A DNA stretch of 64,000 nt, from NCBI GenBank assembly GCA_022495995.1, contig JAFEMH010002606.1, forward strand, positions 248,001-312,000, read 5' to 3'. The first letter of the stretch is position 1; each line of letters opens with the position of its first letter. Positions 21,874-34,830 of the stretch are shown piece by piece. A program made the position numbers and the translations under genes. Below the pieces are notes generated by a model. That model was not told the DNA's origin. It saw only the letters and a list, made by a program, of their open reading frames with translations, and made no database searches. The stretch comes from Adenophora triphylla var. japonica (taxonomy: Eukaryota > Streptophyta > Magnoliopsida > Asterales > Campanulaceae).

Positions 21874-21893
21874 AAGCATACATGACTAAATTT

Positions 21894-22286
21894 GTTAGTT
21901 TTCTAACGTCGGTTTGAGCTACGGATAAAGTGGGAAAATTGAAAATTTAGGTATTAAATAGGCCTACTTTTAAAATGGAGTTGCAAAGTGGGAATCGATG
22001 GATAGTTTGAGGGATAAATGTATTTCAACCAAAAAATTATGAAAATATAATTATCATTATGAAATTTTTTTTAAAAAATGTTATGGATAGTATTTTAAGT
22101 AGAGCATCAATAATATTTGTAGAATTTCATAAAGATAAATAAATTATCATCAAATGTTTTTTGTCAAAATTTAACCAAGTTAACAGAAAAATCAAGATCA
22201 TTGTGGAACAAATGGATTTTTTTATAAAGATAATTAAATTTGTATCATTTCTTTGTTAATAGTAAACCAAATTGACCTGAAAATTT
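21894..22286. other. AT-rich spacer, no gene
   Basis: No coding or clear repeat. It separates two copia-type elements lying on opposite strands. Confidence 0.5.
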
Positions 22287-24105
22287 TGTTGGGACATTGG
22301 TCCCAAAGAAATCAAGAAAACAAAATACACACGAACACAAAATGAATCATACAAACAAGAACGCGATTTATTAACCCGGTTCCTCGAACAAATCAACTAA
22401 TCTAGGGCGCTACCAAGTTTATATTATTCTCAATAATATGTTATGGTGTTACAATATGTTATTTGTATATGAACAAATAACCCTAGAAGTAACCTACTTG
22501 TTCCTCAATAATAGAATCCTGAACAAATAAGGAAAATTGGATCTGTCGGAAGTATGGCCATGTTTTGTTTTCGGCACACCCTTGCGAAACAAAAGCCTAC
22601 GTACTTTGCAAAACGTATGGTGGTGCCGACGTGTTGAACTTCTTCCTCTTTCCTTGCTGCAGTAGAACCCTAGTTTGTTTCCAATCCTAACAATCTCCCA
22701 CCTCGAGACAAACCAAATCCAATGATTACCTTTGAAATACTCCCACCCGAGAATGACTTGTCCGAACACACATCTTTCGTCAATGGCCAACTGACCTTGG
22801 TAGCGCCCGACCCTCCTTCTTCCTTAGTTATCTTGGTGAGTTGAAGCTAAGCGAAGCTTCAACCTACCTGGATCTTCATTGCCTTGAGTCTTCACCTGTT
22901 ATGATCCTTCTTGAAAATTTTCGCTCACCTTTCTCCACCTTTTCATCCACGAACCTTGCGAATTCACGTGCTTAACACAATCTTGGTTCCTCCATGCCTT
23001 CCAAGCATCCCATCACTTACCAATTCGCTAAACTTCAACTTTGTATTGCTCGCCGATGTGTTCATCGCGGCAACATTTATCTCCCAACTATCCGGCAATG
23101 ATGACAGTAAAATCAATGCATGTACCTCGTCATCAATAGTTACACCGACTCAGGATAATTGACCTATGATGTCTTTGAATGCATTTACATGAACAGTTTT
23201 AGACACGCCTTCCACCATCTTTAGATTTAACAATTTTCTCATCAGATGAGTCTTGTTCGAAGTCGATGGCATCTCGTACATATTTGCCAACATCTACAAT
23301 AAATTGAATGTTGTCTTGGCCTCCAACGTATTTAGCAACACACTCTCATTTAGAATTTGCCTCACAGTCCGTAACGTTTTCCGGTCCAAAACAACCCATC
23401 GTGTCCTTAATATCGGTTGGTTCACCGCCAATGAAAGACGTAGATCTCTACCATAGAGAAAATATTATATCCTTATCTTCCATATAACTTGATAGTTTGT
23501 TCCATTGAACACCCCTATCAATGTCTTTTTACCCATCTCGATTGCTTCTTCAAAGTCCTCACAAACACCCCTCGATTCAAAGACAAACCCTAGAATGATC
23601 ACTAGATCTTAAATCGAAACTCAAGCTCTTGATACTGGTTGTTGGGATATTAGCCCCAAAGCAATCAAGAAAACAAAACACATGCGAACACAAAACGAAT
23701 CACACAAACAAGAACACGATTTGTTAACCCGGTTCATCAAACAAATCAACTAATTTGAGGCGCTAGCAAGCCTATATTATTTCCAATAATATGTTATGCT
23801 GTCACAATATATTTGTGATTGCCACTTGGTTTATATAGAATACAAACAAATAACCCAATAAATAACCTACTTGTTCCCAAATAATAGAATCTTGAACAAA
23901 TAAGGAAAATTGGATCTGCTCGAAGCATGGTCGTGATTTGTTTTCGGTACGCCCATGCGAAACAACAAAAGCCTAAGTACTTTGCAATTCACTTGGCACG
24001 GTCGTGCTTGCCATAACGCAGGCCGTGGCGACATGCTTTTCCCTTTTTGGGTTTCTTCCTCTTTCCTTGCTGCAGTAAAACCCTAGTTTGTTTCCATTGC
24101 TAACA
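22287..24105 (-). mobile_element. Older non-autonomous copia element, minus strand, gag only
   Basis: Two LTRs, 22287-22692 and 23640-24105, both begin TGTTGGGA[C/T]ATT and end TAACA on the plus strand, and share the segment AATCAAGAAAACAAAA and GATTT[A/G]TTAACCCGGTTC. A variant primer site (minus CCAGTATCAAGAGCT, 23624-23638) follows the right LTR. The interior of ~950 bp holds only a decayed gag. It follows the same TR-GAG plan as the element at 19271 but is clearly older, with LTRs differing by indels. Immediate flanks AATTT and AAATC do not match. Confidence 0.75.
22911..23536 (-). pseudogene. Copia gag (UBN2) relic
   Basis: From an ATG at 23536 the minus strand reads MGKKTLIGVFNGTNYQVIWK, then stops. 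In the same general frame come LDRKTLRTVRQILNESVLLN, LEAKTTFNLL, MYEMPSTSNKTHLMRKL and LLSSLPDSWEINV. These align with the intact gag at 19793 (LDRKALGAVRSSL, LEAKTT/MEAKTT, MYEKPSNINKVHLIKRF, LKSLPDSWEVTV). At least three in-frame stops and no zinc knuckle. Confidence 0.75.
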
Positions 24106-24721
24106 AAATCAAGGTTATATTAATGGAATAAAGGAGTAGTATATGATATGAATAATAAAAACCCACCAAATATATATTGGGATAGGATCTGGTATGCAAT
24201 GAAATTAGTATTATAGATTATCTATTGTGTTGGAGCAGTTAGAAGTCGGATCACTTTGTTTGGCCTACCACCCACTCACCAAAATAAGATATAGACCTAG
24301 TATTTTATTTTTTTTTATCTTACATCATACGATTATTGAACATAGCAATTAAATAATTGGTGTTAAAGGGAGATATGTAGGCTGAAGTGAGTTGAATGTA
24401 GCAATTAAATAATTATGTCCGAGTCATTTGGTAACACAAAACATAAAAAAAAAAGTTTGATTTAAATCTCAAAAAATAATCTTCACCAATTCTAGATACT
24501 CACTCGATCCCCTCAACCCCCACCCCCCCCCCACCCCACCACCCCCACCCCCCAAAAAAAAAAGTTTTAGTTAAATATATAAATTGACAAAAAAAAATTG
24601 GGAAAATTGAATATATTGATAAATTCAAAAAAATATAATCAATGCAATAAATATGATGAATAATAATTTTTACAATTTATGATAATAATTACATTTACTA
24701 ATTTATTGTTGAATTTCAATA
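24106..24721. other. Spacer with poly-C tract, no gene
   Basis: AT-rich. It contains a low-complexity C-rich run at about 24519-24552 (CCCCACCCCCCCCCCCACCCC) followed by poly-A. Confidence 0.55.
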
Positions 24722-24730
24722 TAGTTAAAT

Positions 24731-26246
24731 GAGTGAACTACTTTTTTCTGCCCCTTGTACTATTTCAAAATATCAATATGACACTCGTACTCCTAAAACA
24801 ATAAATATATGGTACTCCTAAAACAATAAATATATGATGCGTACTATTGTTTTATTACCAATTAACCATCATTACTAACATCAGTTAAATATTTAACGGG
24901 TCAATACTAATAGGCAGTTGTTGAACAGGTCAACGCTTACATGGCACTTATTACATGACACTTACCAGACAAAAAACTCACTATAAGGCTCCGTTTGTTT
25001 TGGGGAAAATGTTTTCCAGAAAACATTTTCCTCATTTTTCGGTGTTTGTTTCGTACCAGAAAATGGGGAAAACTTCATTTTTATCTTATTTTCCGGAAAA
25101 CATTTTCATTTTCCGAAAAACATTTTCATTTTTCGGAAAACATTTTGCCGGAAATTATTTTCCGGAAAATGTTTTACGCTAAACAAACGGAGCCTAATTT
25201 TTCCTTATTTACTTCCCTATTTTAACCTAAAACTAATTCAAAAAAAAACCTTTCTCTTTTTATTTCTTCGGCCTTTTTCATCGCCAAACCCATCCCGACC
25301 TCCACCCACTCTCGGCCGCCACTCTCTCATCCACCCAAACCATTCCAGTCTGTCGCCGGCAACGGATCTCACCGTCAACCCATCCCAATCACAACCCACG
25401 GCCAACACCCGACCCTCATTTGCCACTCCCTTCCTTCTTCTCCCACCACGATCTGTTCTTTTCTCAATTCCCCGAGCATGATATTTTCTTCTATTACAGT
25501 GTCGTCGCCGGATCTCCTCTCCTCCACATATCTCTATCTCCTTCGCCTCTCCCTCTCCCTTGTTAAAATCAATTATCACCGTCACTTGATATTCCCCAAA
25601 ACCGTCGGTTCCCATCTCCCCCATCCTGTTGTTGCTTCCCCCTCCCCATATCCATTCTTAGTCGTCGGCATCGACCACCTTCCATCCAGATCCGTCCTTA
25701 TTTCTACCTTTTTTTCTCCTCCCAACAACACCATTCTCCAACCTCACATTCACCTTTGCATTCTTCGCTCCCACCTTCTTTCCCCTCTTTTTCAACATTG
25801 GTCAAATTGTAAAAATGGTATTTAAGTCTCAAATTTGATGGAGTTTCTAAATTTTTGAGTCACAAATTTTGGTTTTCAATTTTCGGATTCTATTTTTGAG
25901 ATTTGAATTATGATTCAAGGTTTTTTGGCCTAGTAGTGACGGTGGTGGCGATAGTGATGGTATAAAGGAAAAATATTTAGAAACTAATATATAAAAAGAA
26001 AAAAAAATTGAAGAGAAAAAAAGAAAAAATTAGTGTGAGTTTTTTTGTCTAGTCAGTGCCATGTAAGCCTTGACCTGGTCAAATTGTCTATAATAGAATT
26101 GACTCGTTAAATATTTAACTGACGTTAGAAATGATGGTTAATTTGATTAACAAAACAATAGTACGCATCATACCTTTATTATATAAGGAGTACGAGTGTC
26201 AAATTGATATTTTGGAATAGTACGAGGCAGAAAAGTAGTTTACTCG
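24731..26246. mobile_element. Mutator-like element (non-autonomous MULE) with perfect 9-bp TSD
   Basis: Flanked by TAGTTAAAT on both sides (24722-24730, 26247-26255). Nine bases is the Mutator-superfamily signature. Terminal inverted repeats are ~210-240 bp: the left GAGTGAACTACTTTTTTCTGCC pairs with the right GGCAGAAAAGTAGTTTACTCG, and pairing continues through GACACTCGTACT, GTTAAATATTTAAC and ACATGGCAC. The left arm has a 26-bp internal duplication at about 24795-24835. No transposase. The interior has a GC-richer segment (25240-25800) with open frames on both strands, unlike its AT-rich surroundings. It could be captured gene sequence (Pack-MULE), but I recognise no protein. Confidence 0.85.
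24987..25194. mobile_element. Tourist/Harbinger-like MITE inside the MULE
   Basis: Ends GGCTCCGTTTGTTT and AAACAAACGGAGCC, flanked by TAA on both sides (24984-24986, 25195-25197), the three-base duplication of PIF/Harbinger elements. The interior is made of TTTTCCGGAAAA-type palindromes and can fold on itself. Confidence 0.8.
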
Positions 26247-26255
26247 TAGTTAAAT

Positions 26256-26553
26256 TAAGTGAGACTATTTTTTTATTTTATTTTTGATATATGGAGGAGT
26301 ATAGCTTTGTTCTAGTCTTCTAGTATTTATAAATCAAGCTTAAGTAGATGGTCACCCCATTAATTATTAATCATATTGCAAACAAAACAAACGAAATAGT
26401 GAAAAGTAAAATTGAACATATGATTAAAAACAAAGTGAATATATGGTCGACTAAATGTTAATGGAGTTTAGCATGCCATGAATCTAACAAGAAGATTTTG
26501 TGGGTCTCAAAATTAAGGCATTTTCAAACTACTCCAACTTTCAATTCAAAATA
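26256..26553. other. Spacer, no gene
   Basis: AT-rich spacer between the MULE duplication and the AAAGA duplication of the tandem copia array. Confidence 0.5.
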
Positions 26554-26558
26554 AAAGA

Positions 26559-27959
26559 TGTTGGAATTTTGGTTTTGTAAAATTGAGGTTTGATCGATTT
26601 TTAATCAAGAATTTTGTTGGGTTCCATTTTTAGAAAATGAAAATTGATTGCATATTAATAATCTAAATTTAGAGTAGATTAATTTGATATATTTATTTTC
26701 TCAAAACCAATTATGGTGAATGAGAAATTAATGTTCAAAGTATGCAAAAAGAAATGGGTATATGAAGAGTTTATGGGATATGAAATAGTTATCCCACATT
26801 ACTTAAAAATGTAAAGTGATGATAGTTTATAAGTGAAAGCATCCAAAGGAGTAGTCAACAAGTTGATCTCCTTGGGCCAACCTAGGTGGACCATTGGGTC
26901 AACCATGCAAGGAGTAGCCCAATTGTGCCAGTTTTGTACTAGCTCAATTTGGACCACACCCGCGAAGCCCGTGAAGGTCGCAATGGGCGCTTTGAGGCCC
27001 ACACTTTGCACTTCGCATCGTCGCTAGGAGCTAAGGAGCCTCAAACTTTTGACAAAAGTTGGCACGGTTCATGGTTCGATTCGGTCCAAGGCAGGTTCGG
27101 CTTAGGCAATGGTGGTTCGGTCCATTTAGTTCGTGGGCTGGTGACAACTTGGGACGGTTTGATTGGCCGAGGCCCGATGGGTTCAAAGATAAAGTGGCCG
27201 GCGGATCCTGATTGGAGCAGTTTGGGTTGTGATGGTTCTTGAAAAGGTGGGTGTGACCCATGCCTTTTCAAATAGGCGGGTCAAGGCTGTTGGGCCGACC
27301 CAGAAGATCTCCTCCCTCCATCTAGATCTGATCCAACGGTTCAGAATTCACCAGACACCAATTGTGTTTATTCCCAATGGGTACAACAACTCTTTATACA
27401 CTATAAATAGACCACCTAGTTTGATAAATCAATTCACTCAATCATTCCTTCACTCTTCACTTCACATATTATCTCTCTCTCTCTCTCTTCTCACTAGAAG
27501 TAGAGAATCACATATCTAACAAAGTTAATAACTCGGTTAGATATTTAACTGAATTATGAAATTCAGTCACAGAATTCAACGGAATTCTTAACATCATGAA
27601 GTAGAAGATAGAGCATCTCGTTGCATAATTCTTCTTCAATGTCTGGAAGTGTCAAACACGAATTTTTGTTCGCCGAAGTCGTTAATTTAGAGTGCTCCTA
27701 TTAACGATTGGAATGTCGTTTCATCTTGAGAGAAGATTGTCGCTAATCCGTAAGCACCAGTGCGGGGCAATATCTTCTTGGGGAGATTGTGTCAAACACA
27801 AGACTCGACTTATTTAATTACTCGGTTTGCCTTAATTTCCGCATTCTAGTTTATCTTTATTTACTGCCCCGTTAATTACGTTATGGTTCATTATTTATTT
27901 GTCACTTCGTTAACTTCAAGAATGCCTTATTTATTGTTATATAATAAATTTTCCCAACA
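26559..27959 (+). repeat. LTR 1 of the tandem array (1401 bp)
   Basis: TGTTGG...CCCAACA. TATAAATAG box at about 27402, then a CT-rich segment. No canonical tRNA-Met primer site follows (the next bases are ATCGCAAGAAGATATT), so the priming tRNA is unclear. Confidence 0.92.
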
Positions 27960-28490
27960 ATCGCAAGAAGATATTTACGTTTTCTTATTTTTATGACAAA
28001 TATTAGCCAATGATGATGGACAACCGAAGGACATTATCGTTAGAGACTTAACGAAAAAAATGACGATTTTCAAGGAAGGATAACTAGAAGAGCATTGGAA
28101 GTTAACTAGAAGATATCGAGAAGGTCAACAATAATCCCAGAAGTAATTCAAAGAATTGTTGACAACATGGAGCGGACTTATAATCGAATAACCAAGATTC
28201 GCATAGGCATATAACCAAGAGGAAGAGGATGATGATCCAAAATTCGTCAAGGCAAATAAACCGAAGAGAAAGAGGATGATGATCCAGATTTGCCAAGGCA
28301 GATAACCAAAAAGGAGGATGATGATGATCCAGACCCAAAAAGACAGATAGCCAATCCGCAAAGACAGATAGCCGCAGAAGAATGGAATCATGAAAAATCT
28401 CATATGTAGGACGTACATACTGAGTGGACCAAATGATGCCTGTTCAAAGAGCACTGTCTCGTTGCGACAACCAAAGAGTTTTAGAACACT

Positions 28491-29700
28491 TTGGAACGGA
28501 CTATAAGGTTCAAGGAACCAACTCCAAGATTTGTTACAAGATGTGGTAAGACCAATCACGTAGCGAAAATTTTGTCGTATTCCAAGAAGGGAAATGGACA
28601 AATGAATCAAGCCAACATCACCGAAAGGCTGAATGGATTTGATATAGCAGCAATGGTGTTTGAAACCAACTTTGCAAAGTTGGAAGTCATCCCAAGAGAA
28701 TGGTAGATAGACGCTAGAGCTACCCGCCATATATGTGATGATAAAGAGAGCTTCTCATCATACACTCCTACCAATGGAAGGAAGGTGTATATGTGAAACT
28801 CTGAAACTTCCAATGTCATGGGACTTGGAAAGGTTGTAATAAAGATGTATTCAACCACACAACCGACTCGTGAATGTGCTGCATGTTTCAGACACTCACA
28901 AGAACCTAGTTTCATATCACTATTGAGGAAGGCTGAATTTAAAGTAGTGTTTGAGTCAGATCAGATAAATTTGAATCGACCAGGAATGGTCTATTCCTTA
29001 GGAAAGTGTATCTTTCCCAGAAGAGAAGGATAACGGTGTTTCTTATGTTGATGGAAAGACCTAGTTATGGCTTGATAAATTAGGATACGTGAATTTTAAC
29101 ACAATTAAGATGTCAGTGAATCAAGAATTAATTCTCATGAATTAATTCGATTCGACTGACGAGTGTGAAATATGCATGGAAGCGGAAATGACTAAGTTAT
29201 CATTTTCCTTAGAAATAAGAAACACGACACCTTTGAGCTAATACAAACTCAAGGTTAGAAAAAGTATTTCGTTACTTTTTGATAAGTAAGGATGAAGCAT
29301 TTGTGACTTTCCAAACTTATAAGAATGATGTTGAAAATCATCTTAATATAAAGATTAAGAAGATTCGAAAGCTAGAAGGGGGAGAATATGCGACGCCGTT
29401 TGAGGATATTTGTGAGGTTTTCGATAGTATTCATCAAAACGATCGCAACATATTCAACTCAGTCTAATGCAGGAGCTAAAGGCAAGAATCATACCCCTAA
29501 AAGAGATGATAAATGCAATAAGCTCTGGCTTAACCAAATTTGTGGGGGAAGATGTACTGTCATTTTTAATGAGATACCCAAGAAAGTATTTGATAAAACT
29601 AATTACAGATTATAGCATAATCATAAGACATTTTATAAATACTTTAAGTGTGGGGGTACACCTCAAGTGTGGGAGTACGAGCTAAAGTAAAAGTACTTAA
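28491..29700 (+). pseudogene. Copia zinc knuckle, protease and integrase relics (interior 1)
   Basis: In successive broken frames: FVTRCGKTNHVAK (zinc-knuckle remnant), DARATRHICDDKESFSSYTP and NGRKVYM (protease with DTGAT changed to DARAT, so catalytically dead), ETSNVMGLGKVVIKMYS and AEFKVVFESDQINLN. Then KDEAFVTFQTYKNDVENHL and KLEGGEYATPFEDICE (integrase core with RSDRGGEY degraded), LKEMINAISSGL-like and YKYFKVWG-like pieces to ~29690. Many stops and frameshifts. The following 2 kb (29700-31680) is AT-rich with repeated ACTCTTGAGAGATAGA-like words (29980-30460) and no RT motif. Confidence 0.75.
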
Positions 29701-30904
29701 GCCAAATACAAGGAATTTGGTATTCCTTGAAATCATATTTTCTTGAAGTAAAAAGGAAATAATATAAGTTTAAGAAGAGAACTTATAAAACTGTAAAAGA
29801 TTTATCATAATAGTAAGATGAACTAAGACACAGTTTGTGAACAAAAGAAGCTAGTCTTTTGGTCTTAATTTTCTATGGTAGAAAATTAAACGAAAATTGT
29901 TAAATAATGTTGTTAACATTTAAATGAATAAATCATCATACATTTGGAAGTTGTTTGATCTTCTTCCATAATGCGAATCGTTGAGTTGCAAATAGGTCCT
30001 TAAAAGGAAATATTTGAAAGATGAATCTATAGACGGAAAACTCTTGAAAGATAAGACTTTCAAGAAGTGTAGTCAAGGGAGTTAGAATTTCAAAAGATAT
30101 ATTTAAAAGGAAAAATAATCTTGAGAAATAAACTCTATTGAGACAGATTTTAATCTGAAAAGGCAGATTATTGATCTCGAAAGTGAGACTCTTGAGATAT
30201 AGAATTTGAAGAGAAAAGATTCTTAAAGTAATAGACTCTTTAATGGTAGAATCATAAGAGTTAGATAAATTCTCCAAGATAGACTCTCGAAGAAGCTAAA
30301 TTCTTGAGAAGTAATAGATAGATTCTTGAGAGATTGAATCTATAAGGTAGAATCTTGAGAGGTAATCTCTGTAAGGTAGATTCCTGAGAGGTAGACTCTA
30401 AGGAGGTCAAACCACTTAGAGATACTGAATACTTGGGAAGTTGGAACGGTACAGAGATGATAACCACTCGAAGAAACTGACCGATAGAAAAATTTGATCA
30501 CTCGAAAGGATTGACTATTCTAGAGAGACTAAAAGTCTAATTAAAAAATTGTAATAAATCACTAAGTATAGTCAAAGTACTTGGAGTACTTAAAGATATT
30601 CTTGTGATTACAGATTACAATAAATGAGATATTCAATAGTATGAAAAGGATATACTGATTGGATATCAAACACAAATAAACTCCAAGGTGAAAATGTATT
30701 CACAATAAATGGAGCAGCGGTGTCAAACTTCCAAGACAAACATGAATAACTCGATTCAGTAAGAAATCTGAGTCGATAGCGTTAGATAAAGATAAAAATT
30801 GAATGGTCTTGAAAGATATTCCTTTGTGGAATAAGTTTGTATCTACATGACCTAAGGCATTGTGACGACAATGAGAAATAGGAAAAGGTGTAGAACATCG
30901 TAGT

Positions 30905-31171
30905 AAGGGGAATGAAGTTAAAAATCCACACAAACCAAGAAATTCATAGTGGACACTCAACCTTGAGAATTGGAGATCCATAGTTGACATATTACCATAA
31001 GACAATTGATCTCAAATGAGACTGTCACAACTGGCCATGTGAAGTCAAAAATGGATCCGTATACCAAAAAGTATGAATAGGAGATCAAATTGTTTGGTAA
31101 GTGGAATAAAGTTAAAAACCCACACAAACAAAAAAATCCATAGTGGACACTCAACCTTGAGAATTGGAGAT
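30905..31171 (+). repeat. ~190-bp spaced duplication in interior 1 only
   Basis: GAATGAAGTTAAAAATCCACACAAAC...AGTGGACACTCAACCTTGAGAATTGGAGATCC (30908-30973) recurs at 31105-31172. Interior 2 has one such copy (about 36140-36210), which explains part of the length difference between interiors. Confidence 0.75.
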
Positions 31172-31687
31172 CCCATGCCCTTGGTTCAATGAGACAACTA
31201 AATTATGGATATTCTAGTATGTGCGCTTAGAACTCATTATAACACATTCTCAAAAGCCATCTAAGTGCTAAAAACACCTGATGACGTGTGGTGAGGGTAA
31301 ACTTAAAGCTTTTAATGATTCCTATACCTAAGTGGTGGAGTATAGCAGGATACTCTTTATGGGAGATCACCTATATAAGTGAGAAGTAATAAGTCCGCTT
31401 CTAAATTGAAACACTTATGAATCAAGAACGGTCCAGGACCGAAATGGACAAAACGTGAGAACAAAACATGTTAGAGCTGTTATTGTGTGAGTACTATTGT
31501 CTTGGTATACACTATACAGGCACTGGTTCAAAGCGTCTCGCTACCAAATGGCTTGTATATCCGATAGTATTTCACTAGGAAATGTTCAAGGCCATAAACT
31601 ACCTATCCCGATGCAATAATATTTTGTCGAAACTTTCAGACGAATCTGCATTCATGCTTGCATTAATTTGTCATTCATGTGGGGGAT

Positions 31688-33097
31688 TGTTGGAATTTTG
31701 GTTTTGTAAAAGTGAGGTTTGACTGACTTTTGACCAATAATTCCATTGGGTTCCATTTTTAGAAAATGAAAATTGATTGCATATTAATAATCTACATTTA
31801 GAGTAGATTAATTTGATATATTTATTTTCTCAAAACCAATTAGTGGTGAATGAGAAATTAATGTTCAAAGTATGCAAAAAAAAATGGGTATATGAAGAGT
31901 TTATGGAATATGAAATAGTTATCCCACATTGCTTAAAAATGTAAAGTGATGATAGTTTATAAGTGGAAGCATCCAAAGGAGTAGTCAACAAGTTGATCTC
32001 CTTGGGCCAACCTAGGTGGACCATTGGACCAACCATGTAAGGAGTAGCCCAATTGTGCCAGTTTTGTACTAGCTCAATTTAGACCACACCCGCGAAGCCC
32101 GCGAAGGTCGTAATGGGCGCTTTGAGGCGCACACTTTGCACTTCACACGACCGCATCATCGCTAGGAGCTAAGGAGCCTTAAACTTTTGACGAGGTTAAG
32201 TTCGGTGGCGGTCCATGGCTCGGTGAGGCTGGTTCGGCTTAGGCAATGGGGGTTCGGTCCATTTAGTTCGTGGGCTAGTGGCAACTTGGGGCGGTTTGGA
32301 TTGGGCCGAGGCCCAGTTGGGTTCAGCAAAAGTGGGCCGGCGGATCCGGATTGGAGCAGATTGGGTTGTGATGGTTCTTGAAAAGGTGGGTGTGACCCAT
32401 GCCTTTTTAAATAGGCGGGTCAAGGCTGTTGGGCCGACCCAGAAGATATCCTCCCTCCATCTAGATCTGATCCAACGGTCCAGAATTCACCAGACACCAA
32501 TTGTGTTTATTTCCAATGGGTACAACAACTCTTCATACACTATAAAAAGACCCCCTGGTTTGACAAATCAATTCACTCAATCATTCCTTCACTCTTCACT
32601 TCACATATTCTCTCTCTCTCTCTTCTCACTAGAAGTAGAGAATCACATATCTAACAAAGTTAAATAACTCGGTTAGATATTTAACTGAATTATGGAATTC
32701 AGTCACACAGAATTCAACGGAATTCTTAACGTCATGAAGTAGAAGATAGAGCATCTCGTTGCATAATTCTTCTTCAATGTCTGGAATTGTCAAACACGAA
32801 TTTTTGTTCGCCGAAGTCGTTAATTTAGAGTGCTTCTTTTAACGACTGAAAAGCCGTTTCATCTTGAGAGAAGATTGCCTCTAATCCGTAAGCACCAGTG
32901 TGGGGCAATATCTTCTTGCGGAGATTGTGTCAAACACAAGACTCGACTTATTTAATTACTCGATTTGCCTTAATTTCCGCATTCTAGTTTATCTTTATTT
33001 CCTGCCCCGTTAATTACTTTATGGTTCATTATTTATTTGTCATTTCGTTAAATCCAAGAAAGCCTTATTTATTGTTATATAATAAATTTTCCCAATA
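31688..33097 (+). repeat. LTR 2 of the tandem array (1410 bp)
   Basis: Preceded by the polypurine-like ATGTGGGGGATTG, starts TGTTGGAATTTTGG and ends CCCAATA (CAACA mutated to CAATA). It serves as 3' LTR of copy 1 and 5' LTR of copy 2. Confidence 0.92.
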
Positions 33098-33627
33098 ATC
33101 GCAAGAAGATATTAACGTTTTATTGTTTTTATGACAAATATGAGCCAATGATGATGGACAACCGAAGGACATTATTGTTAGAGACTTAACGAGAAAATGA
33201 CGGTTTTCAAGGAAGGATAACTAGAAGAGCATTGGAAGTTAACTAGAAGATATTGAGATGGTCAACAATAATCCCGGAAGTAATTCAAAGAATTGTTGAC
33301 AACATGGAGCGGACTTCTAACCGAATAACCAAGATTCGCCTAGGCATATAACCAAGAGGAAGAGGATGATGATCCAAAATTCGCCAAGGCAAATAAACCG
33401 AAGAGAAAGAGGATGATGATCCAGATTTGCCAAGGCATTTAACCGAAAAGGAGGATGATGATGATCCAGATCCAAAAAGACAGATAGCCAATTCGCAAAG
33501 ACAGATAGCCGCAGAAGAATGGAATCATGAAAAATCTCATATGTAGGACGTACATACTGAGTGGACCAAATGATGCCCGTTCAAAGAGCACTGTCTCGTG
33601 GGAACAACCAAAGAGTTGTAGAACACT

Positions 33628-34830
33628 TTGGAACGGACTATAAGGTTCAAGGAACCAACTCCAAGATTTGTTACAAGATGTGGTAAGACCAATCACGTAG
33701 CAAAAAGTTTGTCGTATTCCAAGAAGGGAAATGGACAACTGAATCAAGCCAACATCACCGAAAGGATGAATGGATTTGATATAGCAGCAATGGTGTTTGA
33801 AACCAACTTAGCAAAGTTGAAAGTCAACCCAAGAGAATGGTAGATAGATGCTAGAGCTACCCGCCATATATGTGCTGATAAAAAGAACTTCTCATCATAC
33901 ACTCCTACCAATGGAAGGAAGGTGTATATGTGAAACTCTGAAACTTCCAACATCATGGGACTTGGAAAGGTTGTAATAAAGATGTATTCAACCACACAAC
34001 TGACTCGTGAATGTGCTGCATGTCCCAGACACTCACAAGAACCTAGTTTCAGATCACTATTGAGGAAGGCTGAATTTAAACTAGTGTTTGAGTCAGATCA
34101 GATAAATTTGAATCGACCAGGAATGGTCTGTTCCTTAGGAAAGTGTACCTTTCCCAGAAGAGAAGGATAACGGTGTTTCTTATGTTGATGGAAAGACCTA
34201 GTTTATGGCTTGATAAATTAGGATACGTGAATTTTAACACAATTAAGATGTCAGTGAATCAAGAATTAATTCTCATGAATTAATTCGATTCGACTGACCA
34301 GTGTGAAATATGCATGGAAGCGGAAATGACTAAGTTATCATTTTCCTTAGAAATAAGAAACACGACACCTTTGAGCTAATACAAACTCAAGGTTAGAAAA
34401 AGTATTTTGTTACTTTTTGATAAGTAAGGATGAAGCATTTGTGACTTTCCAAACTTATAAGAATGATGTTGAAAATCATCTTAATGTAAAGATTAAGAAG
34501 ATTCGAAAGCTAGAAGGAGGAGAATATGCGGCGTCGTTTGAGGATATTTGTGAGGTTTCCGATAGTATTCATCAAAACGATCGCAACATATTCAACTCAG
34601 TCTAATGCAGGAGCTAAACGCAAGAATCATACCCCTAAAAGAGATGATAAATGCAATAAGCTCTGGCTTAACCAAATTTGTGGGGGAAGATGTACTGTCA
34701 TTTTTAATGAGATACCCAAGAAAGTATTTGATAAAACTACTTACAGATTATAGCATAATCATAAGACATTTTATAAATACTTTAAGTGTGGGGGTACACC
34801 TCAAGTGTGGGGGTACGAGCTAAAGTAAAA
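33628..34830 (+). pseudogene. Copia zinc knuckle, protease and integrase relics (interior 2)
   Basis: Nearly the same sequence as 28491-29700, with the same stops and frameshifts (for example FVTRCGKTNHVAK, DARATRHIC, KDEAFVTFQTYKNDVENHL). The shared lesions show that both interiors descend from one already dead copy. This supports duplication by recombination or a cross-mobilised defective element. Confidence 0.75.

Noticed and set aside
25238..25825. Overlapping frames on both strands in the MULE core taken as genes
   Set aside because: No recognisable domain; reported only as possible captured DNA.
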